Shown here piece after piece: positions 10,619 to 23,114 of a stretch of DNA of 64,000 nt (positions are counted from its first letter, which is position 1; every line of letters begins with the position of its first letter). Source of the stretch: Diphasiastrum complanatum (taxonomy: Eukaryota > Streptophyta > Lycopodiopsida > Lycopodiales > Lycopodiaceae); assembly GCA_029204225.1 (NCBI GenBank), contig CM055113.1, forward strand, positions 26,585,462-26,649,461, in the 5' to 3' direction. The position numbers and the translations under genes were made by a program. Under the pieces are notes generated by a model that saw only the letters and a list, made by a program, of their open reading frames with translations, ran no database searches and was not told where the DNA came from.

Positions 10619-13210
10619 TCCACCCCACCTTTATAAAATCTGATGTCCTCATCAGATGTCAGATTAAAGTAAAGGTGTCTCCCAATTAAAATGACTATAC
10701 ATTTATGCTACTTGGCACAGTACTCAATTTACTGGCCACTTTTTATTAACATTGAAGCTGGCACACCACAAGTCGGAGGCTCAGCTCTTTGTACTGAAAA
10801 ATTACATAACTTGAAAACAAATATCTTTGTCTGGGAAAAGCGTAGATTTGATATCGCTTTCGTAAAACCCGAGAGCCTTATTAACTGGTGACAGAAGCCT
10901 TTCTTTGAAATGTTCGCCCCTGTCGCTTCTGACTTTCGACTTTGGAACTCCTTTGAGCTCCTGATTTGTCCTTGATGCACTTTGTGTTGAGCTCCCTGAG
11001 CTCCAGATTTGTTCGGTTCCGCATAGGTATCAAGGCTCCCTGAGCCGAAGGATTTATCATTTGATTACCCACTTTATGGTCCACTCTGTGCCTTGTTGCT
11101 TCTGCACCTTGATTTCTCTCCTTGTCCCAGCCTGATCTTGATACTTTTCCATCTTGGCTCTTTAAGGTAGGCAAAGATTGAGTACTCCGCAATGCACCTC
11201 TCACTTAGCTTGAAGTAGCTCTTTGAATCAACCCAAATGTAACCATTGACCTCGTGAAAAGCCAAAGGGTCGCACCAGTTTGATCCGCATCCGAACTATC
11301 TCTTCGCGTTTGTTTGAAGCACCATGTCCGTCGCGCAAAACTTGACTTTCACAATTCCATCACTGGTCAGTTGCCTCACATTCAAAAACAAGAAGTGTAC
11401 ATCGAGCTTGGCTTCAAGTAGCTCTCTTTGATTCAGACACATGCACCCAGAGTTTGCACTAGTCCGATCTCAACGCGAACTATCCCTTAGCGTCCGTTCG
11501 AAATACCAAGTCTCTCATGCAAGACTCAACTTTCACAGATCCTTCATTGATCAGCTGTCTTACACATAACACAAGCCAGCGTACTCATATGTTTCCTCAT
11601 CATTGCTGGTCTAGAGAAAGCCTATAACAAACTTTCCTTTCCACAACAAAAACTTGTCAACTTATTAGGTCCAAAGTTCGCCAGTCTCCTCGTGTGAGTA
11701 TGGCTAGGTCACCTTGAATTTGCCCCCATTTTGATCAACTTTCATTCAAAATTTGCCCCAAGAGAGAGGTGTGTGTGATAGTTCCCCTCCACTTAATAAA
11801 TCAGCTGATCGGACTTAGAGTAGAGTTCTTCGGACAAAAAGCCTTTCCAACACTTTGCTTCCCATCTGCTAGGATTATGGCTCGATCCAACTTGTTGCCA
11901 ATCTCTGAAGAGGATCCTAGTCTTTTCCCCTTTGAGGAAAAACCCAACTGATACTGGATATCACCCATGCTCAGTGAGTTTCAGTTCCGAAGGTGGCCGT
12001 CCCAAAATGAAGACCAACTGCTATAGAAGATCTCCCCTGAAATTGCCCTTTCCAACTTTTGACTTCCTGCTTGCGTCTGGTGGGCGTTGTCGCAAATGAA
12101 ACTAACCCAAGAAACAGGCTAGCCATCCATCCTTTGCAAACATTGAGTCATTTCGTTGTCGTTCACGTGCGAGTACTTGAACTGCAAATCCGCCGCACAG
12201 ATTCTGGATATCGCTCATGCTTAGTGAGTTTCAGTTCCGAAGGTGGCCGTCCCAAAATGAAGACCAACTGCTCCATAGAAGATCTCCTCTGAAATGGCCC
12301 TTTCCAACTTTTGACTTCCTGCTTGCGTCTGGTGGGCGTTGTCGCAAATGAAACTAACCTAAGAAACAGGCTAGCCATCCATCCTTTGCAAACATTGAGT
12401 CGTTTCGTTGTCGTTCACATGTGAGTACTTGAACTGCAAATCCGCCCCACAGATTCTGTAGTCCTCTTTGTTTGATGGTATCAGCCTTCAAAAGAAAAGG
12501 TTCCTTCTCGAGCCATCAGCTCCTTGTATCACAAGCAATCATGCAAACCAGGCAAAGCACGAGTACTAAGACTCACCACGAATACGTACAAGTAAGACAC
12601 TCAGGCAGGTTTACTAACAAGTAACAAAGACAAGGTCCCCCTTTGAGATGGTCCTGCCAACGGACCTTTGCTTGGCCGCGCCCATACAAATCGATCACAG
12701 AATCAGCCCACATAGGACACCCCTCCAACCATCCGTGCTTTCACCATTAAGCAGCACATTGCCTCAGTCACGCCCCACCACTTTTTGGTCGATAGCCCTT
12801 ATAGCTAAACGATCGGCAGCTATCCCGCACCGGCAGCTAACCACCCGTGCTTTACACCCGAATTCGAGCAGCATCTCTGTATCAATGGTTAACCCGTACA
12901 GTTCGAATATGTCGCCCCGCACCCCACAAGGTACAGACCGTGCTTTCACCTACCTAGGCAGCACTTTGCCTCATCCGTCCTACGTGCAGACAGCGCCAGG
13001 CCCGAACCGCGAGAACTGACCGTGCTTACACCTCAAGGGCAGCACCTTGACTCATCAAGTCCCCCGTTCTGCCGACCACCCCGACCGTGGACGCACCCGT
13101 GCTTACACTGTGGGCAGCACCTTGCACAACAGTTGTCTTGATGAACCCCAAACCGTGGCCATTTCCGTGAGATTCGCATAGCTGACCGGCCAGTCGGCTC
13201 TGATACCACA
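10619..13210 (-). mobile_element. Family-1 internal region, unit 2 (non-coding)
   Basis: 2,592 bp, a near-perfect copy of 6781-9372 shifted by 3,838. One difference is visible near 12668. Same content as unit 1: polypurine tract, 250-bp tandem pair, shared leader and PBS at 13196-13208. Confidence 0.9.
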
Positions 13211-14456
13211 TGTAGCGCAGGCATCCCAAAGGGAGCCGGGAACCACGACTTAGCTTCCCAGCCTTCAACTCTTGCCATCCAAACCCACTTGACATACAAG
13301 CAGCCAACTCGCCAACAACGATCAGACTTAACCAACTTGAAGTTCCGAAAACCAACATTGAGATCCAACCTGGCGCCATGCCAGATCGGGAGTCCCGACG
13401 TGGGTGACTTCCCTCCAAGCAAGCCGCCCGACATACATCAAACTTAACCAACTCGAAGCTTCGTTACAAACGAGTAACATCCATTCCAAGCAAGCCGTCT
13501 GACTTACATCAGACTTAACCAACTGAAAGCTTCGTCACGAGCGCTGGAAGCCAACCTGGCGCCACGCCAGACTGGACAGCCATAAACAGGTAACATCCAC
13601 CCAAGCAAGCCATCCAACTCAGCCGACAGGTTAGAGCCCGTTCCCCAAGAGCTTAACCCATTCACGTTCATGCAAGGAACACTCAGAACCACAAGCCGCG
13701 ACAGATATGGAAACAACCAGTTCCTGGACCAAATGGTCCCGACAGCATACCGCTGGCGCCACGGACCGAATGGTCCCGACGGCATACCGCTGGCGTCCCG
13801 GGATACGACCCTCAGCTATGTGCCAAGTTAAAAATTTTGAAAGCGGCCTTACAACTGGCGCTTTTACCGAACACTGAAACCCAGAAGGTAATCAGAGTCA
13901 GTTTGAGGAAAATCCAACTTTATTGATAAATCTGAGAAGGTTACATTTCAAGTGTGTGACCGACCCTAGTCTCCGGGGCGCTAGCATGCCAAGGCGAGAG
14001 CCATGACAACATTCCAGCAAGGGAGGCTGAGACTTGGTTGGAGCTCGCCCTGAGTCGCAACCCGCACTCCCCTATAGTATTGGTGTGATTCGGCACCTCC
14101 CCTCATAACAAGCACTCTACCTAAGCTGGTAAAGCACGTTTTTTCTCTCTCTAGGATTTTCTCTTTCTAGAAAGTCATTTTCTCTCTCTAGATTTTATTG
14201 ATCCCCAGGCTTCCTTTAATCATGCCTAGATCGTGTGAGGTGATTGCACATCGATCTGAGCTCTCTGGACTCCGCTAGAACCGATCAAAGATTTTCAGCC
14301 ATAGGAACTTGGCGCCGGCTGGATTCTGGTCACAGTGGCGCCGGGAGCGGCGCCGGCGCCGTTGGCGCCGGGAGCAGCAGGGGCACTGCTGGCGCCGGGG
14401 ACATAGCTGGCGCCAATGGCGCCGAAAGTAAAGCTTGTAAAGGTAGCTTTACAACA
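13211..14456 (-). repeat. Family-1 LTR, tandem element copy c (5'-most)
   Basis: 1,246 bp. It ends ...ACAACA, followed at once by the target duplication GTCCT (14457-14461), so this is the outer edge of the tandem insertion. Confidence 0.92.
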
Positions 14457-14461
14457 GTCCT

Positions 14462-14620
14462 TTTTGCTTATTCTTCTGGCTTCGCGGGTTGCTAGTTCAT
14501 TGTTGTGATCTTTTACTTTGTGGTGTTGTTGCTGTGGTAAAACGTCGCTTGGTTGCGTTCTTCTGGCGCGTGTTTTTGTTGTTGCATATCCTGCCTCCTA
14601 CTGCTTCGATTTCTTCAATG
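14462..14620 (+). other. Host sequence between the two large insertions
   Basis: 159 bp of non-repetitive DNA that originally joined 5534 on the left and 54378 on the right. It ends CAATG (14616-14620), the target duplication of the shattered solo LTR. With its T-rich composition and the upstream CT tract it resembles a 5' UTR or promoter. Confidence 0.5.
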
Positions 14621-14680
14621 TGTTGTGAAGCTGACTCAGGTGCACCAAGGTGCCCTATAAGACTCTAAGGGGTGACACTC
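14621..14680 (+). repeat. Outer family-2 solo LTR, first piece
   Basis: Starts TGTTGTGAAGCTGACTC, as family-2 LTRs do, and is preceded by CAATG. It is cut after 60 bp by a family-1 insertion. The cut lies at CACTC (14676-14680), which reappears at 48259-48263, where this LTR continues. It differs from the younger family-2 LTRs at several positions, consistent with being the oldest layer of the nest. Confidence 0.9.
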
Positions 14681-15909
14681 TGTAGCGCAGGCATCCCAAA
14701 GGGAGCCGGGAACCACGACTTTGCTTCCCAGCCTTCAACTCTTGCCATCTAAACCCACTTGACATACAAGCAGCCAACTCGCCAACAACGATCAGACTTA
14801 ACCAGCTTGAAGTTCCGAAAACCAACATTGAGATCCAACCTGGCACCATGCCAGATCGGGGGTCCCAATGTGGGTGACTTCCCTACAAGCAAGTCGCCCG
14901 ACATATATCAAACTTAACCAACTCGAAGCTTCGTTACAAACGAGTAACATCCATTCCAAGCAAGCCGTCTGACTTACATCAGACTTAACCAACTGAAAGC
15001 TTCGTCACGAGCGCTGGAAGCCAACCTAGCGCCACGCCAGACTGGACAGCCATAAACAGGTAACTACCACCCAAGCAAGCCATCCAACTCAGCCGACAGG
15101 TTAGAGCCCGTTCCCCAAGAGCTTAACCCATTCACTTTCATGCAAGGAATACTCAGAACCACAAGCCGCGACAGATATGGAAACAACCAGTTCCTGGACC
15201 AAATGGTCCTGACAACATACCGCTGGCGCCACGGACCGAACGGTCCCAACGGCATACTGCTGGCGTCCTGGGATACGACCCTCAGCTTTGTGCCAAGTTA
15301 AAAATTTTGAAAGCGGCCTTACAACTGGCGCTTTTACCGAACACTGAAACCCAGAAGGTAATCAGAGTCAGTTTGAGGAAAATCCCACTTTATTGATAGA
15401 TCTGAGAAGGTTACATTTCAAGTGTGTGACCGACCCTAGTCTCCGGGGCGCTAGCATGCCAAGGCGAGAGCCATGACAACATTCCAGCAAGGGAGGCTGA
15501 GACTTGGTTGGAGCTCGGCCTGAGTCGCAACCCACACTCCCCTATAGTTTTGGTGTGATTCGGCACACCCCTCATACCAAGCACTCTACCCAAGCTGGTA
15601 AAGCACGTTTTCCTCTCTCTAGGATTTTCTCTTTCTAGATAGTCATTTTCTCTCTCTAGATTTTATTGATCCCCAGGCTTCCTTTAATCATGCCTAGATC
15701 GTGTGAGGTGATTGCACATCGATCTGAGCTCTCTGGACTCCGCTAGAACCGATCAAAGATTTTCAACCATAGGAACTTGGCGCCGGTTCGATTTTGGTCA
15801 CAGTGGCGCCGGGAGCGGCGCCGGTAGCAGTAGGGGCGCTGCTGGCGCCGGGGACATAGCTGGCGCCGATGGCGCCAGAAGTAAAGCTTGTAAAGGTAGC
15901 TTTACAACA
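14681..15909 (-). repeat. Family-1 LTR (3' LTR of the 14681-48258 element)
   Basis: 1,229 bp with the expected ends. It carries more substitutions and a shortened GGCGCC cluster compared with the tandem element, so it is an older copy. Confidence 0.9.
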
Positions 15910-17743
15910 TCCACCCCACCTTTATAAAATCTGATGTCCTCATCAGATGTCAGATTAAAGTAAAGGTGTCTCCCAATTAAAATAACTATACATTTAAGCT
16001 ACTTGGCACAGTACTCAATTTACTGGCCACTTTTTATTAACATTGAAGCTGGCACACCACAAGTCGGAGGCTCAGCTCTTTGTACTGAAAGATTACATAA
16101 CTTGTTGCTTTTGCACCTTGATTTCTCTCCTTGTCCCAGCCTGATCTTGATACTTTTCCATCTTGGCTCTTTAAGGTAGGCAAAGATTGAGTACTTCGCA
16201 ATGCACCTCTCACTTAGCTTGAAGTAGCTCTTTGAATCAGCCCAAATGTAACCATTGACCTCGTGGAAAGCCAAAGGGTCGCACCAGTTTGATCCGCATC
16301 CGAACTATCTCTTCGCGTTTGTTTGAAGCACCATGTCCGTCGCGCAAAACTTGACTTTCACAATTCCATCACTGGTCAGTTGCCTCACAGTCAAAACAAG
16401 AAGTGTACATCGAGCTTGCACTCAAGTAGCTCTTTTTGAATCAGATCTCAAAAAGAGTTTGCACTAGTCCGATCTCAACGCAAACTGTCCCTTAGCGTCC
16501 ATTCGAAATACCAAGTCTCTCATGCAAGACTCAACTTTCACAGTTCCTTCATTGATCAGCTGTCTTACACGTAACACAAGCCAGCGTATTCATATGTTTC
16601 CTCATCATTGCTGGTCCAAAGAAAGCCTATAACAAACTTTCCTTTCCACAACAAAAACTTGTCAACTTATTAGGTCCAAAGTTCGCCAGTCTCCTCGTGT
16701 GAGTATGACTAGGTCACCTTGAATTTGCCCCCATTTTGATCAACTTTCATTCAAAATTTGCCCCAAGAGAGAGGTGTGTGTGATAGTTCCCCTCCACTTA
16801 TAAAATCAGCTGATCGAAATTAGAGTAGAGTTCTTCGGACAAAAAGCCTTTCCAACACTTTGCTTCCCATCTGCTAGGATTATGGCTCGATACAACTTGT
16901 TGCCAATCTCTGAAGAGGATCCTAGTCTTTCCCCTTTGAGGAAAAACCCAACTGATACTGGATATCACCCATGCTCAGTGAGTTTCAGTTCCGAAGGTGG
17001 CCGTCCCAAAATGAAGACCAACTGCTCCATAGAAGATCTCCCCTGAAATTGCCTTTCCAACTTTTTGACTTTCTGCTTGCGTTTGGTGGGCGTTGTCGCA
17101 AATGAAACTAACCCTACAAACAGGCTAGCCATCCGTCCTTTGCAAACATTGAGTCGTTTCGTTGCCGTTCACGTGCGAGTACTTGAACTGCAAATCCGCC
17201 CCACAGATTCTGGATATCACCCATGCTCAGTGAGTTTCAGTTCCGAAGGTGGCCGTCCCAAAATGAAGAACAACTGCTCCACAGAAGATCTCCCCTGAAA
17301 TTGCCCTTTCCAACTTTTGACTTCCTGCTTGCGTCTGGTGGGCGTTGTCGCAAATGAAACTAACCCAAGAAACAGGCTAGCCATCCATCCTTTGCAAACA
17401 TTGAACTGCAAATCCGCCCCACAGATTCTGTAGTCCTCTTTGTTTGATGGTATCAGCCTTCAAAAGAAAAGGTTCCTTCTCGAGCCATCAGCTCCTTGTA
17501 TCACAAGCAATCATGCAAACCGGGCAAAGCACGAGTACTAAGACTCATCATGAATACATACAAGTAAGACACTCAGGCAGGTTTACTAACAAGTAACAAA
17601 GACAAGGTCCCCCTTTGAGATGGTCCTGCAAACGGACCTTTGCCTGGCCCTGCCCATACAAATCGATCACGGAATCAGCCCACATAGGACACCCCTCCAA
17701 CTATACGTGCTTTCACCATTAAGCAGCACATTGCCTCAGTCAC
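15910..17743 (-). mobile_element. Family-1 internal region, first part
   Basis: Begins with the polypurine tract and follows the usual order, but about 300 bp near 16100 are missing. It includes the two-copy 250-bp repeat (16960-17430). It stops at GTCAC (17739-17743), where another family-1 LTR inserted. The same internal sequence resumes after GTCAC at 24549. Confidence 0.85.
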
Positions 17744-18236
17744 TGTAGCGCAGGCATCCCAAAGGGAGCCGGGAACCACGACTTGGCTTCCCAGCCTTCA
17801 ACTCTTGCCATCCAAACTCACTTGACATACAAGCAGCCAACTCGCCAACAACGATCAGACTTAACCAACTTGAAGTTTCGAAAACCAACATTGAGATCCA
17901 ACTTGGCGCCATGCCAGATCAGGGGTCCCGATGTGGGTGACATCCCTCCAAGCAAGCCGCCCGACATACATCAAACTTAACCAACTCGAAGCTTCGTTAC
18001 AAACGAGTAACATTCATTCCAAGCAAGCCATCTGACTTACATCAGACTTAACCAACTGAAAGCTTCGTCACGAGCGCTGGAAGCCAACCTGGCGCCACGC
18101 CAGAGTGGACAGCCATAAACAAGCAACATCCACCCAAGCAAGCCATCCAACTCAGCCGACAGGTTAGAGCCCGTTCCCCAAGAGCTTAACCCACATTCAC
18201 GTTCATGCAAGGAACACTCAGAACCACAAGCCACGA
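17744..18236 (-). repeat. Family-1 LTR fragment inserted into the internal region
   Basis: Left 493 bp of an LTR flanked by GTCAC (17739-17743). Its right end is the piece at 24219-24548, which is followed by GTCAC (24549-24553). About 420 bp of its middle are missing. It is cut after CACGA (18232-18236) by the next family-1 element. Confidence 0.8.
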
Positions 18237-21200
18237 TGTAGCGCAGGCATCTCAAAGGGAGCCGGGAACCACGACTTAGCTTCCCAGCCTTCAACTCTTG
18301 CCATCCGAACCCACTTGACATACAAGCAGCCAACTCGCCAACAACGATCAGACTTAACCAACTTGAAGTTCCGAGGACCAACATTGAGATCCAACCTGGC
18401 GCCATGCTAGATCGGGTGTCCCGACGTGGGTGACTTCCCTCCAAGCAAGCCGCCCGACATACATCAAACTTAACCAACTCGAAGCTTCGTTACAGATGAG
18501 TAACATCCATTCCAAGCAAGCGGTCTGACTTACATCATACTTAACCAACTGAAAGCTTCGTCACGAGCGCTGGAAGCCAACCTGGCGCCACGCCAGACTG
18601 GACAGCCATAAACAGGTAACATCCACCCAAGCAAGCCATCCAACTCAGTCGACAGATTAGAGCCCGTTCCCCAAGAGCTTAACCCATTCACGTTCATGCA
18701 AGGAACACTCAGAACCACAAGCCGCGACAGATATGGAAACAACCAGTTCCTGGACCAAATGGTCCTGACAGCATACCGCTGGCGCCACGGACCGAATGGT
18801 CCCGACGGCATACCGCTGGCGTCCCGGGATACGACCCTCAGCTATGTGCCAAGTTAAAAATTTTGAAAGCGGCCTTACAACTGGCGCTTTTACCGAACAC
18901 TGAAACCCAGAAGGTAATCAGAGTCAGTTTGAGGAAAATCCCACTTTATTGATAAATCTGAGAAGGTTACATTTCAAGTGTGTGACCGACCCTAGTCTCC
19001 GGGGCGCTAGCATGCCAAGGCGAGAGCCATGACAACATTCCAGCAAGGGAGGCTGAGACTTGGTTGGAGCTCGCCCTGAGTCGCAACCCGCACTCCCCTA
19101 TAGTATTGGTGTGATTCGGCACCCCCCCTCATACCAAGCACTCTACCCAAGCTGGTAAAGCACGTTTTTCTCTCTCTAGGATTTTCTCTTTCTAGAAAGT
19201 CATTTTCTCTCTCTAGATTTTATTGATCCCCAGGCTTCCTTTAATCATGCCTAGATCGTGTGAGGTGATTGCGCATCGATCTGAGCTCTCTGGACTTCGT
19301 TAGAACCGATCAAAGATTTTCAGCCATAGGAACTTGGCGCCGGCTGGATTCTGGTCACAGTGGCGTCGGGAGCAGCAGGGGCACTGCTGGCGCCGGGGAC
19401 ATAGCTGTGCGCCGATGGCACCGGAAGTAAAGCTTGTAAAGGTAGCTTTACAACATCCACCCCACCTTTATAAAATCTGATGTCCTCATCAGATGTCAGA
19501 TTAAAGTAAAGGTGTCTCCCAATTAAAATAACTATACATTTAAACTACTTGGCACAGTACTCAATTTACTGGCCACTTTTTATTAACATTGAAGCTGGCA
19601 CACCACAAGTCGGAGGCTCAGCTCTTTGTACTGAAAAATTACATAACTTGAAAATATATCTTTGTCTGGGAAAACAAAGATTTGATATCGCTTTCGTAAA
19701 ACCCGAGAACCTTATTAACTGGTGACAGAGGCCTTTCTTTGAAATGTTCGCCCCTGTCGCTTCTGACTTTCGACTTTGGAACTCCTTTGAGCTCCTGATT
19801 TGTCCTTGATGCACTTTGTGTTGAGCTCCCTGAGCTCCAGATTTGTTCAGTTCCGCACAGGTATCAAGGCTCCTTGAGCCGAAGGATTTATCGTCTGATT
19901 GCACACTTTATGGTCCACTTCGTGCCTTGTTGCTTCTGCACCTTGATTTCTCTCCTTGTCCCAGCCTGATCTTGATACTTTTCCATCTTGGCTCTTTAAG
20001 GTAGGCAAAGATTGAGTACTCCGCAATGCACCTCTCACTTAGCTTGAAGTAGCTCTTTGAATCAGCCCAAATGTAACCATTGACCTCGTGGAAAGCCAAA
20101 GGGTCGCACCAGTTTGATCCGCATCCGAACTATCTCTTCGCGTTTGTTTGAAGCACCATGTCCGTCGCGCAAAACTTGACTTTCACAATTCCATCACTGG
20201 TTAGTTGCCTCACAGTCAAAACAAGAAGTGTACATCGAGCTTGACTTCAAGTAGCTCTCTTTGAATCAGAAACATGCACCCAGAGTTTGCACTAATCCGA
20301 TCTCAACGCGAACTGTCCCTTAGCGTCCGTTCGAAATACCAAGTCTCTCATGCAAGACTCAACTTTCTCAGTTCCTTCATTGATCAGCTGCCTTACGCGT
20401 AACACAAGCCAGCGTACTCATATGTTTCCTCATCATTGCTGGTCCAGAGAAAGCCTATAACAAACTTTCCTTTCCACAACAAAAACTTGTCAACTTATTA
20501 GGTCCAAAGTTCGCCAGTCTCCTCGTGTGAGTATGGCTAGGTCACCTTGAATTTGCCCCCATTTTGATCAACTTTAATTCAAAATTTGCCCCAAGAGAGA
20601 GGTGTGTGTGATAGTTTCCCTCCACTTAATAAATCAGCTGATCGGACTTTAGAGTAGAATTCTTCGGACAAAAAGCCTTTCCAACACTTTGCTTCCCATC
20701 TGCTAGGATTATGGCTCGATCCAACTTGTTGCCAATCTCTGAAGAGGATCCTAGTCTTTTTCCCTTTGAGAAAAAACCCAACTGATACTGGATATCACCC
20801 ATGCTCAGTGAGTTTCAGTTCCGAAGGTGGCCGTCCCAAAATGAAGACCAACTGCTATAGAAGATCTCCCCTGAAATTGCCCTTTCCAACTTTTGACTTC
20901 CTGCTTGCGTCTTTTGGGCGTTGTCGCAAATGAAACTAACCCAAGAAACAAGCTAGTCATCCATCCTTTGCAAACATTGAGTCATTTCGTTGTCGTTCAC
21001 GTGCGAGTACTTGAACTGCAAATCCGCCACACAGATTCTGGATATCACCCATGCTCAGTGAGATTCAGTTCCGAAGGTGGCCGTCCCAAAATGAAGACCA
21101 ACTGCTCCATAGAAGATCTCCCCTGAAATGGCCCTTTCCAACTTTTGACTTCCTGCTTGCGTCTGGTGGGCGTTGTCGCAAATGAAACTAACCCAAGAAA

Positions 21201-23114
21201 CAGGCTAGCCATCCATCCTTTGCAAACATTGAGTCGTTTCGTTGTCGTTCACGTGTGAGTACTTGAACTTCAAATCCGCCCCACAGATTCTGTAGTCCTC
21301 TTTGTTTGATGGTATCAGCCTTCAAAAGAAAAGGTTCCTTCTCGAGCCATCAGCTCCTTGTATCACAAGCAATCATGCAAACCAGGCAAAGCACGAGTAC
21401 TAAGACTCACCACAAATACGTACAAGTAAGACACTCAGGCAGGTTTACTAACAAGTAACAAAGGCAAGGTCCCCCTTTGAGATGGTCCTGCCAACGGACC
21501 TTTGCCTGGCCGCGCCCATGCAAATCGATCACGGAATCAGCCCACATAGGACACCCCTCCAACTATCCGTGATTTCACCATTAAGCAGCACATTGCCTCA
21601 GTCACGCCCCACCACTTTTTGGTCGATAGCCCTTATAGCTAAACGATTGGCAGCTATCCCGCACCGGCAGCTAACCACCCGTGCTTTACACCCGAATTCG
21701 AGCAGCATCTCTGTATCAATGGTTAACCCGTACAGTTCGAATATGTCGCCCCGCACCCCACAAGGTACAGACCGTGCTTTCACCTCCCTAGGCAGAACTT
21801 TGCCTCATCCGTCCTACGTGCAGACAGCGCCAGGCCCGAACCGCGAGAACTGACCGTGCTTACACCTCAAGGGCAGCACCTTGACTCAGCAAGTCCCCCG
21901 TTCTGCCGACCACCCCGACCGTGGACGCACCCGTGCTTACACTGTGGGCAGCACCTTGCACAACAGTTGTCTTGATGAACCCCAAACCGTGGCCATTTCC
22001 GTGAGATCCACATAGCTGACCGGCCAGTCGGCTCTGATACCACATGTAGCGCAGGCATCCCAAAGGGAGCCGGGAACCACGACTTAGCTTCCCAGCCTTC
22101 AACTCTTGCCATCCGAACCCACTTGACATACAAGCAGCCAACTCGCCAACAACGATCAGACTTAACCAACTTGAAGTTCCGAGGACCAACATTGAGATCC
22201 AACCTGGCGCCATGCCAGATCGGGGGTCCCGACGTGGGTGACTTCCCTCCAAGCAAGCCGCCCGACATACATCAAACTTAACCAACTTGAAGCTTCGTTA
22301 CAGACGAGTAACATCCATTCCAAGCAAGTGGTCTGACTTACATCAGACTTAACCAACTGAAAGCTTCGTCACGAGCGCTGGAAGCCAACCTGGCGCCACG
22401 CCAGACTGGACAGCCATAAACAGGTAACATCCACCCAAGCAAGCCATCCAACTCAGTCGACAGATTAGAGCCCGTTCCCCAAGAGCTTAACCCATTCACG
22501 TTCATGCAAGGAACACTCAGAACCACAAGCCGTGACAGATATGGAAACAACCAGTTCCTGGACCAAATGGTCCTGACAGTATACCGCTGGCGCCACGGAC
22601 CGAATGGTCCCGACGGCATACCGCTGGCGTCCCGGGATACGACCCTCAGCTATGTGCCAAGTTAAAAATTTTGAAAGCGGCCTTACAACTGGCGCTTTTA
22701 CCGAACACTGAAACCCAGAAGGTAATCAGAGTCAGTTTGAGGAAAATCCCACTTTATTGATAAATCTGAGAAGGTTACATTTCAAGTGTGTGACCGACCC
22801 TAGTCTCCGGGGCGCTAGCATGCCAAGGCGAGAGCCATGACAACATTCCAGCAAGGGAGGCTGAGACTTGGTTGGAGCTCGCCCTGAGTCGCAACCCGCA
22901 CTCCCCTATAGTATTGGTGTGATTCGGCACCCCCCCTCATACCAAGCACTCTACCCAAGCTGGTAAAGCACGTTTTTCTCTCTCTAGGATTTTCTCTTTC
23001 TAGAAAGTCATTTTCTCTCTCTAGATTTTATTGATCCCCAGGCTTCCTTTAATCATGCCTAGATCGTGTGAGGTGATTGCGCATCGATCTGAGCTCTCTG
23101 GACTTCGCTAGAAC
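18237..23114 (-). mobile_element. Family-1 element nested in an LTR, truncated at its 5' LTR
   Basis: Contains a 3' LTR (18237-19455, with deletions in the GGCGCC cluster), an internal region (19456-22044) with PBS at 22030-22042, and the first 1,070 bp of the 5' LTR (22045-23114). The 5' LTR then runs abruptly into an LTR in the opposite orientation. The right-hand CACGA duplication is lost, which points to a deletion across the right edge. No coding capacity. Confidence 0.85.

Larger units (their letters stand above)
5535..14456 (-). mobile_element. Tandem family-1 LTR element: three LTRs, two internal regions, one target duplication
   Basis: The order is LTR (5535-6780), internal (6781-9372), LTR (9373-10618), internal (10619-13210), LTR (13211-14456). 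The period is exactly 3,838 bp. GTCCT is present directly outside both ends (5530-5534 and 14457-14461), and no duplication flanks the middle LTR. The element reads on the minus strand: each internal region has its PBS beside the LTR at its low-coordinate side and its polypurine tract beside the LTR at its high-coordinate side. Only one or two base differences were noticed between units. It encodes no retroviral protein, so it is of LARD type (large non-coding LTR element). Formation by unequal recombination between LTRs of a single insertion is the likely cause. Confidence 0.93.
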
